Assembly: GCF_902833045.1 (NCBI RefSeq)
Contig: NZ_CADFDU010000002.1
Coordinates: forward strand, 496,001 to 560,000
Direction of reading: 5' to 3'
DNA from: Burkholderia sp. BCC0322
Lineage (GTDB): Bacteria; Pseudomonadota; Gammaproteobacteria; Burkholderiales; Burkholderiaceae
Length of the DNA: 64,000 bases
Positions 8,757 to 17,519 of the stretch are shown one piece after another. The notes under the pieces are model-generated. The model worked only from the letters and a program-made list of their open reading frames with translations, searched no databases and was not told where the DNA came from. The position numbers and the translations under genes were made by a program. How positions within the stretch are numbered: the stretch's first letter is position 1; each line of letters starts with the position of its first letter.

Positions 8757-9101
8757 ATGTCCGATTTCATCACCGTTCTGCGCAAAACCTGCCCGACGCC
8801 TGTCGTTGACGCGACCAAGTGGAAACGCATCGGCGGCGATCCGCATACCGTGAACCTCAACGCGTACGTCTCGAAGGACGGCAGCAAGATCATGGGCACC
8901 TGGATCTGCACGCCCGGCAAGTTCGAGGTGAACTACGAAAAGTGGGAGTACTGCCACTTCCTCGATGGCTACTGCATCATCACGCCGGAAGGCGAGGAGC
9001 CGGTGCACTTGAAGGCCGGCGACGTGTTCGTGATCGAACCCGGCATGAAAGGAACGTGGGAAGTGGTGGAGACGGTGCGCAAGTACTTCGTCTTCGCCTG
9101 A
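8757..9101 (+). CDS. Cupin-domain protein (DUF861-like)
   Basis: A 114-residue single-domain cupin. The second half contains the cupin-2-like block EEPVHLKAGDVFVIEPGMKGTWEV, and GTWICTPGKFEVNY with EYCHFLDGYCIITPEG makes the first strand block, the layout of the DUF861/EutQ-like cupin_3 group. The metal ligands are only partly evident, so enzymatic activity is uncertain. The start at 8757 is supported by GGAG seven bases upstream. Monocistronic; a long hairpin follows. Confidence 0.82.
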   Translation: MSDFITVLRKTCPTPVVDATKWKRIGGDPHTVNLNAYVSKDGSKIMGTWICTPGKFEVNYEKWEYCHFLDGYCIITPEGEEPVHLKAGDVFVIEPGMKGTWEVVETVRKYFVFA

Positions 9102-9113
9102 GCGACATGGCGC

Positions 9114-9146
9114 GCATGAACGGCCCGACAGCGGGGCCGTTCATGC
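9114..9146. terminator. Long hairpin between convergent cupin and sulfatase genes
   Basis: Perfect 13-bp stem GCATGAACGGCCC / GGGCCGTTCATGC around a 7-nt loop. It lies 12 bp after the cupin stop and between two convergent genes. There is no T run, so it could terminate weakly or protect a 3' end. Confidence 0.55.
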
Positions 9147-9201
9147 GTCACGAACTATCTGCGTTACGTCCGGCGGGGCGTCGTCGCGCCGTGCCGCCTC
9201 G

Positions 9202-11172
9202 TCACATCCACAACGCCAGCGGCATCAACGGTTCGACGCCGCCGACCCGCGTCATGTAATCGCTCCACTGCCGGACGAGCGTATCGACCAGATCAGGGTG
9301 CTGGGCGGATACGTCGTTCGTCTCGCCGCGATCCGCGGCCAGGTCGAACAGTTCCCAGTGACCGTCGGCCGGCCCCGTCGGTGGTGCGGTCCACAGCGCT
9401 TTCCAGCGGCCGTCGGCGCTGCGCAGGTAGCCCGCGCCGTATGCTTCGTCGCCGAATGGCGCCGCGTGCGGCGCCGCGCTCGTCTTGCCCGTGAGCAGCG
9501 GCAGCAGCGACGTGCCGGTCACCGGATACACGTAGCGGTTGCCGTAGACGACCTTGCCCGCATTCTGGTCGACGCCTGTCAGCGTATTGACGAGCGGCGG
9601 TGCCGGCTGGCTCGGCGGTGCGACGCCGGCAAGATCGAGGAATGTCGCGGTGTTGTCGGTCACGTGCGAGAACGTGCGCAGGGTCGGAAGCTGCGTGTGT
9701 TGGCCGGGCAGGCGCACGATCAGGGGCGTCGATACGCCGCCTTCGCCCGACGACATCTTCGTCATCCTGAACGGCGTGGCGCTGACCTCCGCCCAGCGGA
9801 TTCCGTACGTCACGTGCTGCGCGGTGGCCTGACCGTTGTCGGTGCCGAGCGCCGAATAAACCGGTTCGCTCGCGTTCTGGACGTCGACGGCAGTCGGGTC
9901 CCCGATCGGGTCGATCGGCTGGCTCTCCGCGCCGTTGTCCGACTGGAACATGATGAACGTGTTGTCGTATTCGCCGATGTCCTTCAGGTGCTGTATCAAG
10001 AGGCCGATGTTGTGGTCGAGGTTGTCGACCATCCCCGCATAGATCTCCATGTAGCGCGCCTGCGCCTTCTTCTCGGCCGGCGACAGGCTTGCCCACTTTT
10101 TCTTGACGAGGCCCGGCCCGTAGTCGACGTAGCCGTCCGCGGGTCCGTGCACCGCGCTGACGTATTTCGCGCCGGGTTTGCCATAGCCCGTCGTCGGCGC
10201 TTGCATCGTCAGTCGCTCGGGTGCGCCCGGATACGGCGTGAAGTCGGCGGGAATGATGCCGAGCGCCTTCTGGCGCGCGACGCGGGCGTCGCGAATCGCG
10301 TCGTAGCCGGCGTCGTAGCGGCCCGCGTATTTGTGCAGATAGGGTTCGGGCACCTGCAGCGGCCAGTGCGGCGACGTATAGGCGGCGTATGCGAAGAACG
10401 GCTTGCCGTCGCCCCGGTTCGAATCGATGTACTCGATCAGCTTCTGCGTGTAGAAATCCGTCGAGTAGAACACCGAAGGCCGGCCGCCGGCACCGCCCGG
10501 CTGCCCGGGCTGGCCGGGCTGAACCGCGACGCCGTTCTCCGTATAGTTGCGCGAGCCGGCCGGTTCGTGCGCGAAATGGTTGGTCGCCGCGCCGTGCAGC
10601 AGCACGAAACTTCGTTCGAAGCCCCATTGCTCCGGCCCGTGCCCGCCGTTGACGGTCGCATCGACGATGCCGCCGAGATGCCATTTGCCGGAGATGTACG
10701 TGTGGTATCCGTTGTCTTTCAGCAATTGCGCAACCGACAGCGCGCGATCGTTCAGATAGCCTTCGTAGCCCGGCAGGCCGCGACGTTCGTCGTCGGGCAC
10801 GCCCATCGTGCCTTCGCCCACGAAATGGTGGTCGGTGCCCGAGATCAGCATCGCGCGCGTGATCGCGCAAACCGTGCCGACGTGATGGTTCGTGAGGATG
10901 CGGCCTTCGCGCACGAGCGCATCGAGGTTCGGCGTGTCGATCTCTCCGCCGAATGCGCCGATGTCGGAGTAGCCGAGATCGTCGGCCATGATGTACAGGA
11001 TATTGGGTCGTTTTGCCGCAATCTGCGGCGCGTCCGTTGCGCCGCCGGAATTCGTGTCGCCGCAGGCGGCTGCCAGAAGTGCCGCGCCGATTGTCGCCGC
11101 GCAGGCTGCAGCGCGGGCGCGCCGCGGCCGAAATCCCCGATACAGTGTCATTCCGTCGGTCGTCCGATTCAT
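9202..11172 (-). CDS. Sulfatase-family lipoprotein with atypical catalytic motif
   Basis: A 656-residue member of the alkaline-phosphatase/sulfatase superfamily, closest in layout to arylsulfatases of the AtsA type. The N-terminus has a basic region and a lipobox L-A-A-A-C with Cys37, so it should be an exported lipoprotein; ATG 11151 is an alternative start. NILYIMADDLGYSD supplies the metal aspartates 64 and 65, and SGTDHHFVGEGTMG follows the catalytic loop. The residue normally converted to formylglycine is Cys102, but the motif reads C-A-I-T-R instead of C-x-P-S-R. Late blocks (FIMFQSDNGAESQ, VSTPLIVRLPG) are intact. Substrate unknown. It is divergent from the dehydratase gene. Confidence 0.88.
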   Translation of the reverse strand: MNRTTDGMTLYRGFRPRRARAAACAATIGAALLAAACGDTNSGGATDAPQIAAKRPNILYIMADDLGYSDIGAFGGEIDTPNLDALVREGRILTNHHVGTVCAITRAMLISGTDHHFVGEGTMGVPDDERRGLPGYEGYLNDRALSVAQLLKDNGYHTYISGKWHLGGIVDATVNGGHGPEQWGFERSFVLLHGAATNHFAHEPAGSRNYTENGVAVQPGQPGQPGGAGGRPSVFYSTDFYTQKLIEYIDSNRGDGKPFFAYAAYTSPHWPLQVPEPYLHKYAGRYDAGYDAIRDARVARQKALGIIPADFTPYPGAPERLTMQAPTTGYGKPGAKYVSAVHGPADGYVDYGPGLVKKKWASLSPAEKKAQARYMEIYAGMVDNLDHNIGLLIQHLKDIGEYDNTFIMFQSDNGAESQPIDPIGDPTAVDVQNASEPVYSALGTDNGQATAQHVTYGIRWAEVSATPFRMTKMSSGEGGVSTPLIVRLPGQHTQLPTLRTFSHVTDNTATFLDLAGVAPPSQPAPPLVNTLTGVDQNAGKVVYGNRYVYPVTGTSLLPLLTGKTSAAPHAAPFGDEAYGAGYLRSADGRWKALWTAPPTGPADGHWELFDLAADRGETNDVSAQHPDLVDTLVRQWSDYMTRVGGVEPLMPLALWM

Positions 11173-11425
11173 GAAAGCTGTCGATGCTAGCAGTCGGCAC
11201 AAGGCCACCAAATCTGCATTTCTTCGATGCAATGCAAGTCCTGCGCGATGGCGGGCGGCGGGCGAATCGCGACGGGGCGCGTCGTTCGCCGCACGCCGGC
11301 CACGCCGGCCGACGGCAGGGCAAGCAAGTTGCCGCGCAAGCGCCTATGATGCTGCGATTCACCTGCCGTGCGGGCCGCGCCGCGACTCATGCGCATGCGT
11401 CCACCGCGTTACCGGAGCCCCAACC

Positions 11426-12586
11426 ATGCGCATCACCGCGATCCACGAACGCGCGATTCCCGTGTCCCGCTATGCCGATCCGGCGATCCCGTCCGGCGGC
11501 CTGACGACGAGCGTCGTCGCGGTCGTCACCGACGTCGTGCGCGACGGTCGTCCGGTGACAGGCTATGGCTACGCGTCGATCGGCCGTTTTGCGCAGGGCG
11601 GCCTGATCCGCGAACGGTTCGCGCCGCGCCTGCTGGCCGCCGCCGACACGCTCGCCGACGAAGCCGGCACGAACCTCGATCCGTTCCGCGCATCGCGCGC
11701 GATGATGGCCGGCGAGAAGCCCGGCGGACATGGCGAACGATGCGTCGCGGTTGGTACGCTCGACATGGCGATCTGGGATGCCGCCGCGAAAATCGCCGGC
11801 CTGCCGCTCCATCGCTTTCTCGCCGACCGGCTTGAACGCACGGCCGCACCACGCGTGCGCGTGTACGCGGGGGGCGGCTACCGCTATCCGCATGACGACC
11901 TCGCGCGTCTGTCGGACGAGATACGCCGCATTGCCGATCTTGGCTACACGCACGCGAAGATCAAGATCGGAGGCGCGGATCCTGATCAGGACCGCAGGCG
12001 CATCGAAGCGGCTGCCGCGCAACTGGCGGACAGTTCGCATCTCGCGGTCGACGCGATGAACACATACGATGCGATGACCGTCGAAGTTGGCGCCGCGATG
12101 CTCGCGCCGTTCGATCTCTGGTGGTTCGAGGACATTTGCGATCCGCTCGACCTGCCGCTCCAGGCAGATCTCGCCGCGCGCTACGCAGCGCCGATCGCGG
12201 CCGGCGAAGCGCTGTTCTCGCTCGCGGAAGCCAAACTGCTCGACCGCTACGGCGGCCTGCGTCCCGAGCGCGACGTGCTCGTGTTCGATCCGGTCCATTG
12301 CTATGGACTGCCGGGCTATCTGCAGATCGTGGATCACTTCGCATCGCGCGGCTGGCGGCGCGACGCATTCTGGCCGCACGGCGGCCACCTGTTCTCGCTG
12401 CACGTCGTCGCGGCGCTCGGGCTCGGCGGGGCGGAAGTCAGTCCATTCGCGTTTCACCCATTCAGCGGACTGGCTGATGGCGCAAGCGTCGACGCCGGAT
12501 ACACACGGGTACCGCAGGCACCGGGCATCGGCTTCGAACTGCATGCCGGCGCGCACGACCTGTTTCGCAGCTTATCGAGCCGCTGA
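11426..12586 (+). CDS. D-tartrate dehydratase-like enolase-superfamily enzyme
   Basis: A 386-residue mandelate racemase/muconate lactonizing family member. Candidate active-site residues are Lys178 and Lys180 in AKIKIGG, metal ligands Asp209 (VDAMN), Glu235 (WFEDICDP) and Glu261 (AGEALFS), and His318 in PHGGH. From memory of the characterised Bradyrhizobium D-tartrate dehydratase, these fall at a constant offset of four residues, and the C-terminal PHGGHLFSLH block also matches. Dehydration of D-tartrate or a similar 2-hydroxy acid to an oxo acid is therefore the best inference; the exact substrate is untested. It is convergent with the exporter gene, overlapping it by 15 bp. Confidence 0.87.
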   Translation: MRITAIHERAIPVSRYADPAIPSGGLTTSVVAVVTDVVRDGRPVTGYGYASIGRFAQGGLIRERFAPRLLAAADTLADEAGTNLDPFRASRAMMAGEKPGGHGERCVAVGTLDMAIWDAAAKIAGLPLHRFLADRLERTAAPRVRVYAGGGYRYPHDDLARLSDEIRRIADLGYTHAKIKIGGADPDQDRRRIEAAAAQLADSSHLAVDAMNTYDAMTVEVGAAMLAPFDLWWFEDICDPLDLPLQADLAARYAAPIAAGEALFSLAEAKLLDRYGGLRPERDVLVFDPVHCYGLPGYLQIVDHFASRGWRRDAFWPHGGHLFSLHVVAALGLGGAEVSPFAFHPFSGLADGASVDAGYTRVPQAPGIGFELHAGAHDLFRSLSSR

Positions 12587-13216
12587 CGCCTGAAGCGCGT
12601 CGATCGCGAAACGCACCGCGAAGCCGAGCATCATCGCCGCGACGAAGAAATCGAGCACGCGCCATGCGAGCGTACGGGTGAACCACGCACGGCAAGCACG
12701 TGCGCCATAGGCGAGCATCAGGAACCATACGAGCGACGCCGCCATCGCACCGAACGCAAACGGCGCCCGTGCGGCCGGCACGTGACTCACGATCATCGTG
12801 CCGAGCAGCAGCACGGTGTCGATCCACGCATACGGGTTGAGCAATGAGACGGCGGCGGTTGCGAGCACCGTGCGCGAGAGCGTGGGCTCATTGCCCGTGT
12901 GTGGGCCATCGACGTGCCCGGGTCGTCGCCGCCAGATCGCCGAGCGCAGCGCGAGCAGGCCATAGCCGGCGAGATACGCGATGCCGGCCCACAGCGCGGC
13001 CGACACCACACCGGGATGCCGCGATAGTATCGCCGACAACCCGTGCGCGCCGAGCGCGATCAGCAACGCGTCGCTGCCTGCGCAGACGAGGGCAATGGAA
13101 AGCAGATGGGGGCTCGAGATCGAGCGCTTGATGACGAACGCGTCCTTGGGGCCGACCGACGTGAACAGTGCGGCGCCAAGCAGCAGGCCTTCGACGAAGG
13201 CAGAGGTGTCGAGCAC
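12572..13216 (-). CDS. LysE/ArgO-family amino-acid exporter
   Basis: A 214-residue inner-membrane exporter with six predicted hydrophobic segments. The N-terminal block LLLGAALFTSVGPKDAFVIKRSI and the later SLLNPYAWIDTVLLLG are the two family signatures, closest to ArgO/LysE exporters of basic amino acids. The frame starts at GTG 13216. The 3' end overlaps the convergent dehydratase gene by 15 bp. No adjacent LysG/ArgP-type regulator is present, so the substrate is inferred from family only. Confidence 0.87.
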   Translation of the reverse strand: MLDTSAFVEGLLLGAALFTSVGPKDAFVIKRSISSPHLLSIALVCAGSDALLIALGAHGLSAILSRHPGVVSAALWAGIAYLAGYGLLALRSAIWRRRPGHVDGPHTGNEPTLSRTVLATAAVSLLNPYAWIDTVLLLGTMIVSHVPAARAPFAFGAMAASLVWFLMLAYGARACRAWFTRTLAWRVLDFFVAAMMLGFAVRFAIDALQASAAR

Positions 13217-13340
13217 GAGCGGGCCGACAACCTCTTAAGCTGAACCGGTGATGGTTACGATGCGAGCAACGTTAAGGGGCGCCGGGGGAGGTTGTCAATG
13301 CCCCCGGTGCCCGCGTGCCGGCAACCGGCGGTGATCACGG

Positions 13341-13682
13341 TCAGCGCGTCGCCGCCTCGCCGAGGTTGAGCGCGACGAGCGCACAAACGGTCAGCGCGAT
13401 GCCGGCGAGCTTCAGCGACGACACCGATTCATCGAAGCAGACGATACCGATCACGGCCGTGGCCGCGGTGCTGGCGGCGGCCCAGCTCGCGTACGCGAGT
13501 CCCATTTCGAGCCGCTTCGTCGCGAGTGCCATCAGCCAGACCGCGCATGCGTAACAGACTACGGTGAGCGCGGAGGGGAGCGGGCGGGAAAAGCCGGCCG
13601 AATATTTCAGGCCGACGGAGCCAAGTACTTCGGCGAGGACACTGACGCCCAGCAGAAGCCAGGCAGACTGGAACGGGGACAC
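13341..13682 (-). CDS. Small multidrug resistance (SMR) family transporter
   Basis: A 113-residue protein with four transmembrane segments. It contains the essential membrane glutamate in helix 1 (SVLAEVLGSVGLKYS), the Tyr/Trp pair in helix 3 (LAYASWAAAS) and the family C-terminal helix. It starts at GTG 13682 behind a strong AAGGAGG site. EmrE-like proton-coupled export of cations, or guanidinium export of the Gdx type, are both possible; I see no guanidine riboswitch motif upstream. It lies between the ArgO-like gene and a LysR gene on the same strand. Confidence 0.88.
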   Translation of the reverse strand: MSPFQSAWLLLGVSVLAEVLGSVGLKYSAGFSRPLPSALTVVCYACAVWLMALATKRLEMGLAYASWAAASTAATAVIGIVCFDESVSSLKLAGIALTVCALVALNLGEAATR

Positions 13683-13812
13683 GAACGGCCTCCTTCCCCC
13701 GACGCTTATACCGAGCGGCGAGGAGGAGTGGAGGTGTCAGCGGTACCCAGGATGAACGCAGCTTAGTACGCGCGGCTTCGCAGCACAAGGCGCAACGCAC
13801 GCGGCGCTCCGG

Positions 13813-14742
13813 TCACGCACGGCCGGCCTGCCCGGCCGCCCACTCCGGCCGCTGCCCGAGCGTGTCGAACAGCCGGACGATCTCCGCTTTCACTTTCTGT
13901 ACCGCGTTGCTGACGAGCGCCGTATCGTGCCAGCACAGCGACAGGTCGCGCGCGAACAGCCGGTGCGCGACCGTCGACAGCTTGAGCTTGCGTTCCTCGA
14001 TCTCGATGTGCGCGGCCGTCCACGGCAGGATCGTCACGCCGAGCTGCGCCATCACGGCCGCGAACAGCAGCCCGGTCGAGCTTGCCTCGAAGCTGATTTC
14101 GTACGACAGCCCGGCCTCGCGCATCGCCCAGTCGACACGGTTGCGGATCGTGTTCGGCGCGCTCGGCAGCACGAGCGGCATCTGCGCGATCGCGTCGAGC
14201 GGCACGGGATCGTCCGGCACCTGGAACCCGGGCCACGTGATCAGGTACAGCGTTTCCGTCAGCAGCCGGTGGATCGCGATGCCGCGCGTGTCGACTGCGT
14301 CGACGACGATCGCGAGATCGAGCCGCGCGCGTTCGAGCAACGTGTCGAGATCGGCGCTCGGCGCCTCGATCAGTTCCAGCATGATGCCCGGGTAGCGGTC
14401 GCGCACCGCGCGGGCGAGCGGAATGGCCAGCACGCGCGCGGTGCTCGACGGCATGCCGACCGTCACGCGGCCCTGCGGCGTGTCGGCATCGCGGCGCAGC
14501 AGCTCGCGCGTGCCGTCGGCCTGGCGCAGCAGTTCGAGCGCGTGCTGGTACAGCGTGCGGCCGGCAGCGGTCGGCGCGACGCCGCGCACGCTGCGTTCGA
14601 GCAGCTGCATCCCGAGATCCTGTTCGAGATTGCGCATCTGCTGGCTGACCGCCGGCTGCGCGACATGCAGCGCCTCGCTCGCATGCGTGACGTTGCCGTA
14701 TTCGACGACCTTCACGAAATAGCGCAACTGCCTCAAGTCCAT
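13813..14742 (-). CDS. LysR-family transcriptional regulator
   Basis: A 309-residue LysR regulator. The winged helix-turn-helix is at residues 1-60 (LRQLRYFVKVVEYGNVTHASEALHVAQPAVSQQM). The effector domain follows, with the typical VTVGMPSSTARVL opening of a NAC/CynR-like co-inducer fold. It is divergently transcribed from the MFS - CoA transferase - decarboxylase operon, the classical layout for a LysR activator of an adjacent catabolic operon. The effector is probably the transported acid or its CoA ester, by inference. Confidence 0.92.
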   Translation of the reverse strand: MDLRQLRYFVKVVEYGNVTHASEALHVAQPAVSQQMRNLEQDLGMQLLERSVRGVAPTAAGRTLYQHALELLRQADGTRELLRRDADTPQGRVTVGMPSSTARVLAIPLARAVRDRYPGIMLELIEAPSADLDTLLERARLDLAIVVDAVDTRGIAIHRLLTETLYLITWPGFQVPDDPVPLDAIAQMPLVLPSAPNTIRNRVDWAMREAGLSYEISFEASSTGLLFAAVMAQLGVTILPWTAAHIEIEERKLKLSTVAHRLFARDLSLCWHDTALVSNAVQKVKAEIVRLFDTLGQRPEWAAGQAGRA

Positions 14743-14788
14743 CTCCGCCCCTTCCGATTCGAGTCATAAGTGAATCCGATCGAGCAAG

Positions 14789-14799
14789 ATGAATATCAT
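14789..14799. promoter_or_regulatory. Candidate LysR operator and promoter in the divergent region
   Basis: The 169-bp gap between the LysR and MFS genes holds an 11-bp palindrome ATGAATATCAT at this position. A TATACT -10-like hexamer follows at 14825-14830. The spacing is suitable for a LysR activator binding just upstream of the MFS promoter. The -35 is weak, as expected for an activated promoter. No second half-site was confirmed. Confidence 0.4.
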
Positions 14800-14911
14800 A
14801 TTTTTCCGCGATCGATGGTGTTTCTATACTCGTCTCACACAAGAGCCTGCGTGCCGGCCATTCCGGACCGGACGCGGCAAAAGCGCCGGCCACGCCGGCA
14901 AGGAGACGAAG

Positions 14912-16234
14912 ATGTTCAAGGCGATCGACGCGCCGGCGGCCGGCGCGAAGCCGCGGCGCACGCCGCTCACGCGCGAGCAGGTCAAGGGCTTCTGGGCCGT
15001 GTATGCGGGCTGGGTGCTCGACGGCGTGGATTCGGTGATCTATGCGCTGGTGCTGATTCCCGCGCTGACCGAGCTGCTGCCGGCGTCCGGCATCGCGGCG
15101 ACGCCCGCGAATCTCGGGATGTACGGCTCGATCCTGTTCGCGCTGTTCCTGATCGGCTGGGGGCTGTCGTTCATCTGGGGGCCGCTCGCCGACCGCTTCG
15201 GCCGCGTCCGCACGCTCGCGGCGAGCATCCTGATCTACTCGGTGTTCACCGGCGCGGCCGCGTTCGTGCACGACGTGTGGGCGCTGGCCGCGTGCCGGCT
15301 GATCGCCGGGATCGGCGTCGGCGGCGAATGGGCGCTCGCGGGCACCTACGTCGCCGAGAGCTGGCCGGAGGACCGCCGCAAGATGGGCGCCGGCTATCTG
15401 CAGACGGGCTACTACTTCGGCTTCTTCATCGCGGCGTGCCTGAACTACACGATCGGCGCGACCTACGGCTGGCGTGCGATGTTCCTGTGCGGCCTCGCGC
15501 CTGCGCTGCTCGCGGTGTTCACCGTGATGCGCGTGAAGGAGCCCGGCCAGTGGCGCCGGCATGACGCACGCGACGGCGACGCGGCCGACGCACGGCGCGC
15601 ACATCCGCTGCGCGAGATCTTCGCGCCGGCCTTCCTGCGCCGCACGCTGACGAGCGCGAGCCTCGTCGGCGTCGCGATCGTCGGGCTGTGGGCCGGCTCC
15701 GTCTACGAGGCGAGCGCGGTCAGCACGCTGGCCGCGCGCGCGGGCATCGACCACATCGGTGCGATGCGGCTCGCATCGATCGGCGCGGCGATCCTGTCGT
15801 GCGCGACGATCGCCGGCTGCCTGGTGGCGCCGTGGCTGTCCGAACGGCTCGGCCGGCGTGCGGCGCTCGGCGTGTATTTCGCGGGCATGGCCGCATCGAT
15901 CGTGTTCGCGTTCGGCTGGGCGTTCTACCAGCCGAACGGGCTCGCGGCGTTCATGGTGTCGCTCGTGTTCCTCGGCTTCTTCGGCGGCAATTTCGCGATC
16001 TTCTCGCTCTGGCTGCCCGAGCAGTACCCGACGCGCGTGCGTGCCACCGCGTTCGCGTTCAACGCGTCGGTCGGCCGCTTCATCGGCGCGGGCGTGAACT
16101 TCCTGCTCGGCGCCGCGATTCACGGTTACGGATCGCTCGGCGTGCCGGTTGCATGGACCGCGGCCGTGTTCGGGCTCGGCATACTGATCCTGCCGTTCGC
16201 GGTCGAAACGCGCCACCAGACGCTGCCCGAATGA
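14912..16234 (+). CDS. MFS transporter, sugar-acid/carboxylate type
   Basis: A 440-residue major facilitator protein with 12 predicted membrane segments. The inter-helix motif GPLADRFGRVRTLA (loop 2-3) and RLIAGIGVGGEWALAGTYVAE (helices 4-5) place it with the sialate/lactate:proton symporter (SHS) and aromatic-acid symporter branches. The start at 14912 has AAGGAG five bases upstream. It opens a three-gene operon with a CoA transferase and a methylmalonyl-CoA decarboxylase, so a short dicarboxylate such as a malonate derivative is the most plausible cargo. Confidence 0.9.
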   Translation: MFKAIDAPAAGAKPRRTPLTREQVKGFWAVYAGWVLDGVDSVIYALVLIPALTELLPASGIAATPANLGMYGSILFALFLIGWGLSFIWGPLADRFGRVRTLAASILIYSVFTGAAAFVHDVWALAACRLIAGIGVGGEWALAGTYVAESWPEDRRKMGAGYLQTGYYFGFFIAACLNYTIGATYGWRAMFLCGLAPALLAVFTVMRVKEPGQWRRHDARDGDAADARRAHPLREIFAPAFLRRTLTSASLVGVAIVGLWAGSVYEASAVSTLAARAGIDHIGAMRLASIGAAILSCATIAGCLVAPWLSERLGRRAALGVYFAGMAASIVFAFGWAFYQPNGLAAFMVSLVFLGFFGGNFAIFSLWLPEQYPTRVRATAFAFNASVGRFIGAGVNFLLGAAIHGYGSLGVPVAWTAAVFGLGILILPFAVETRHQTLPE

Positions 16235-16295
16235 GCGGCACGCCGCGAACGCCCGGCAACCAGCCACCCCCAGTCATCAATATCAGGAGTCCGGA

Positions 16296-17519
16296 ATGCA
16301 GGCATTACAAGGAATCAGGGTCGTCGATCTGAGCCGCGCGCTGTCGGGGCCGTTCTGCTCGATGGTGCTCGCCGATCTCGGCGCCGACGTGATCAAGGTC
16401 GAATCGGGGCCGCACGGCGACATGAGCCGTGCATGGGGGCCGTTCGATCGCGGCGTGAGCACGTACTACCTGTCCTGCAACCGCAACAAACGCGGCATCT
16501 GCGTGGATTTCCGGCAGCCGGCAGGACTCGACGTCGTGCGGCGGCTGATCGCGCAGGCCGACGTCGTGATCGAGAATTTCAAGGCCGGCACGATGGACGC
16601 GATGGGGCTCGGCTATTCGACGCTGAGTGCGCGCGACCCGCGGCTCGTGATGGGCAGCGTCACCGCGTTCGGCCCGCGCGGCCCGTTGCGCGACTGGCCG
16701 GGCTTCGACCAGATCGCGCAGGGCTATGCGGGGTTGATGAGCCTCACCGGCTTTCCCGATGGCGAGCCGACCCGCACGGGTACCGCGATCGGCGATCTCA
16801 GCTCGGGGATGTGGGTCGCGACCGGCGTGATGGCCGCGCTGTACGAGCGCGAGCGCACGGGGCGCGGCCAGCATGTCGGCACGTCGCTGCTCGAAAGCCT
16901 GGTTTCGCTGCTGAGCGTGCACGGGCAACGCTACCTGAGCCTCGGCGACGTGCCGCGCCGCACCGGCAATGCGCACGCGGTGATCGCGCCGTACGGCGTG
17001 TTCGAGACGGCAGACGGGCCGCTCAATCTCGCGCCGATCACGTCCGACATGTGGCTGCGGCTGTGCCAGTTGCTGGATCTGCCCGAGCTGCCGAACGATC
17101 CGCGCTTCGCGACCAACGACGCGCGCGTCGCGCACCGCGACGAACTGAAAGCGTTGCTCGAAAGCCGGTTGCGCACGCGCGGCAAGCGCGAATGGACACA
17201 GCGTTTCGTCGACGCCGGGCTGCCGGCCGGGCCGATCAACACGCTCGATGAAGTGTTCGACGATCCGCAGCTCGCGCATTGCGGGCTGGTCGAGCCGGTT
17301 GCGCATCCGACGCTCGGCACGCTGCGCCAGGTCGTCACGCCGCTCGGCGGGATGGGTGACGCCGTGCCGGCGCCGCGCACGCGCCATGCGCCGCCGCTGC
17401 TGGGTGAGCATACGATCGACGTGCTGCGCGAAGCGGGCTATGGCGACGACGCGATCGACGCGCTGCTGGCCGGGCGCGCGATCTTCCAGGCGGAAGCAGT
17501 GACGGAGGCCGTGCAATGA
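16296..17519 (+). CDS. CaiB/BaiF (family III) CoA transferase
   Basis: A 407-residue family III CoA transferase; such enzymes exchange CoA between acids through an aspartyl-CoA intermediate. The N-terminal block LSRALSGPFCSMVLADLGADVIKVE and the GTAIGDLSSGMWVATG segment, with the candidate catalytic Asp near residue 168, are both intact. AGGAG lies eight bases before the start. It overlaps the next gene by four bases (ATGA). In context it would activate the imported acid, possibly with succinyl-CoA as donor. Confidence 0.92.
   Translation: MQALQGIRVVDLSRALSGPFCSMVLADLGADVIKVESGPHGDMSRAWGPFDRGVSTYYLSCNRNKRGICVDFRQPAGLDVVRRLIAQADVVIENFKAGTMDAMGLGYSTLSARDPRLVMGSVTAFGPRGPLRDWPGFDQIAQGYAGLMSLTGFPDGEPTRTGTAIGDLSSGMWVATGVMAALYERERTGRGQHVGTSLLESLVSLLSVHGQRYLSLGDVPRRTGNAHAVIAPYGVFETADGPLNLAPITSDMWLRLCQLLDLPELPNDPRFATNDARVAHRDELKALLESRLRTRGKREWTQRFVDAGLPAGPINTLDEVFDDPQLAHCGLVEPVAHPTLGTLRQVVTPLGGMGDAVPAPRTRHAPPLLGEHTIDVLREAGYGDDAIDALLAGRAIFQAEAVTEAVQ

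Noticed and set aside
9298-11190. 630-codon plus-strand frame opposite the sulfatase
   Set aside because: Arginine/valine-rich antisense shadow; the minus-strand sulfatase has clear motifs.
13277-13312. GC-rich inverted repeat between the SMR and ArgO-like genes
   Set aside because: The arms pair imperfectly and there is no T run, so I do not list it as a terminator.
13683-13812. Guanidine riboswitch upstream of the SMR gene
   Set aside because: No ykkC or mini-ykkC sequence pattern is visible, so guanidinium export remains only one option.
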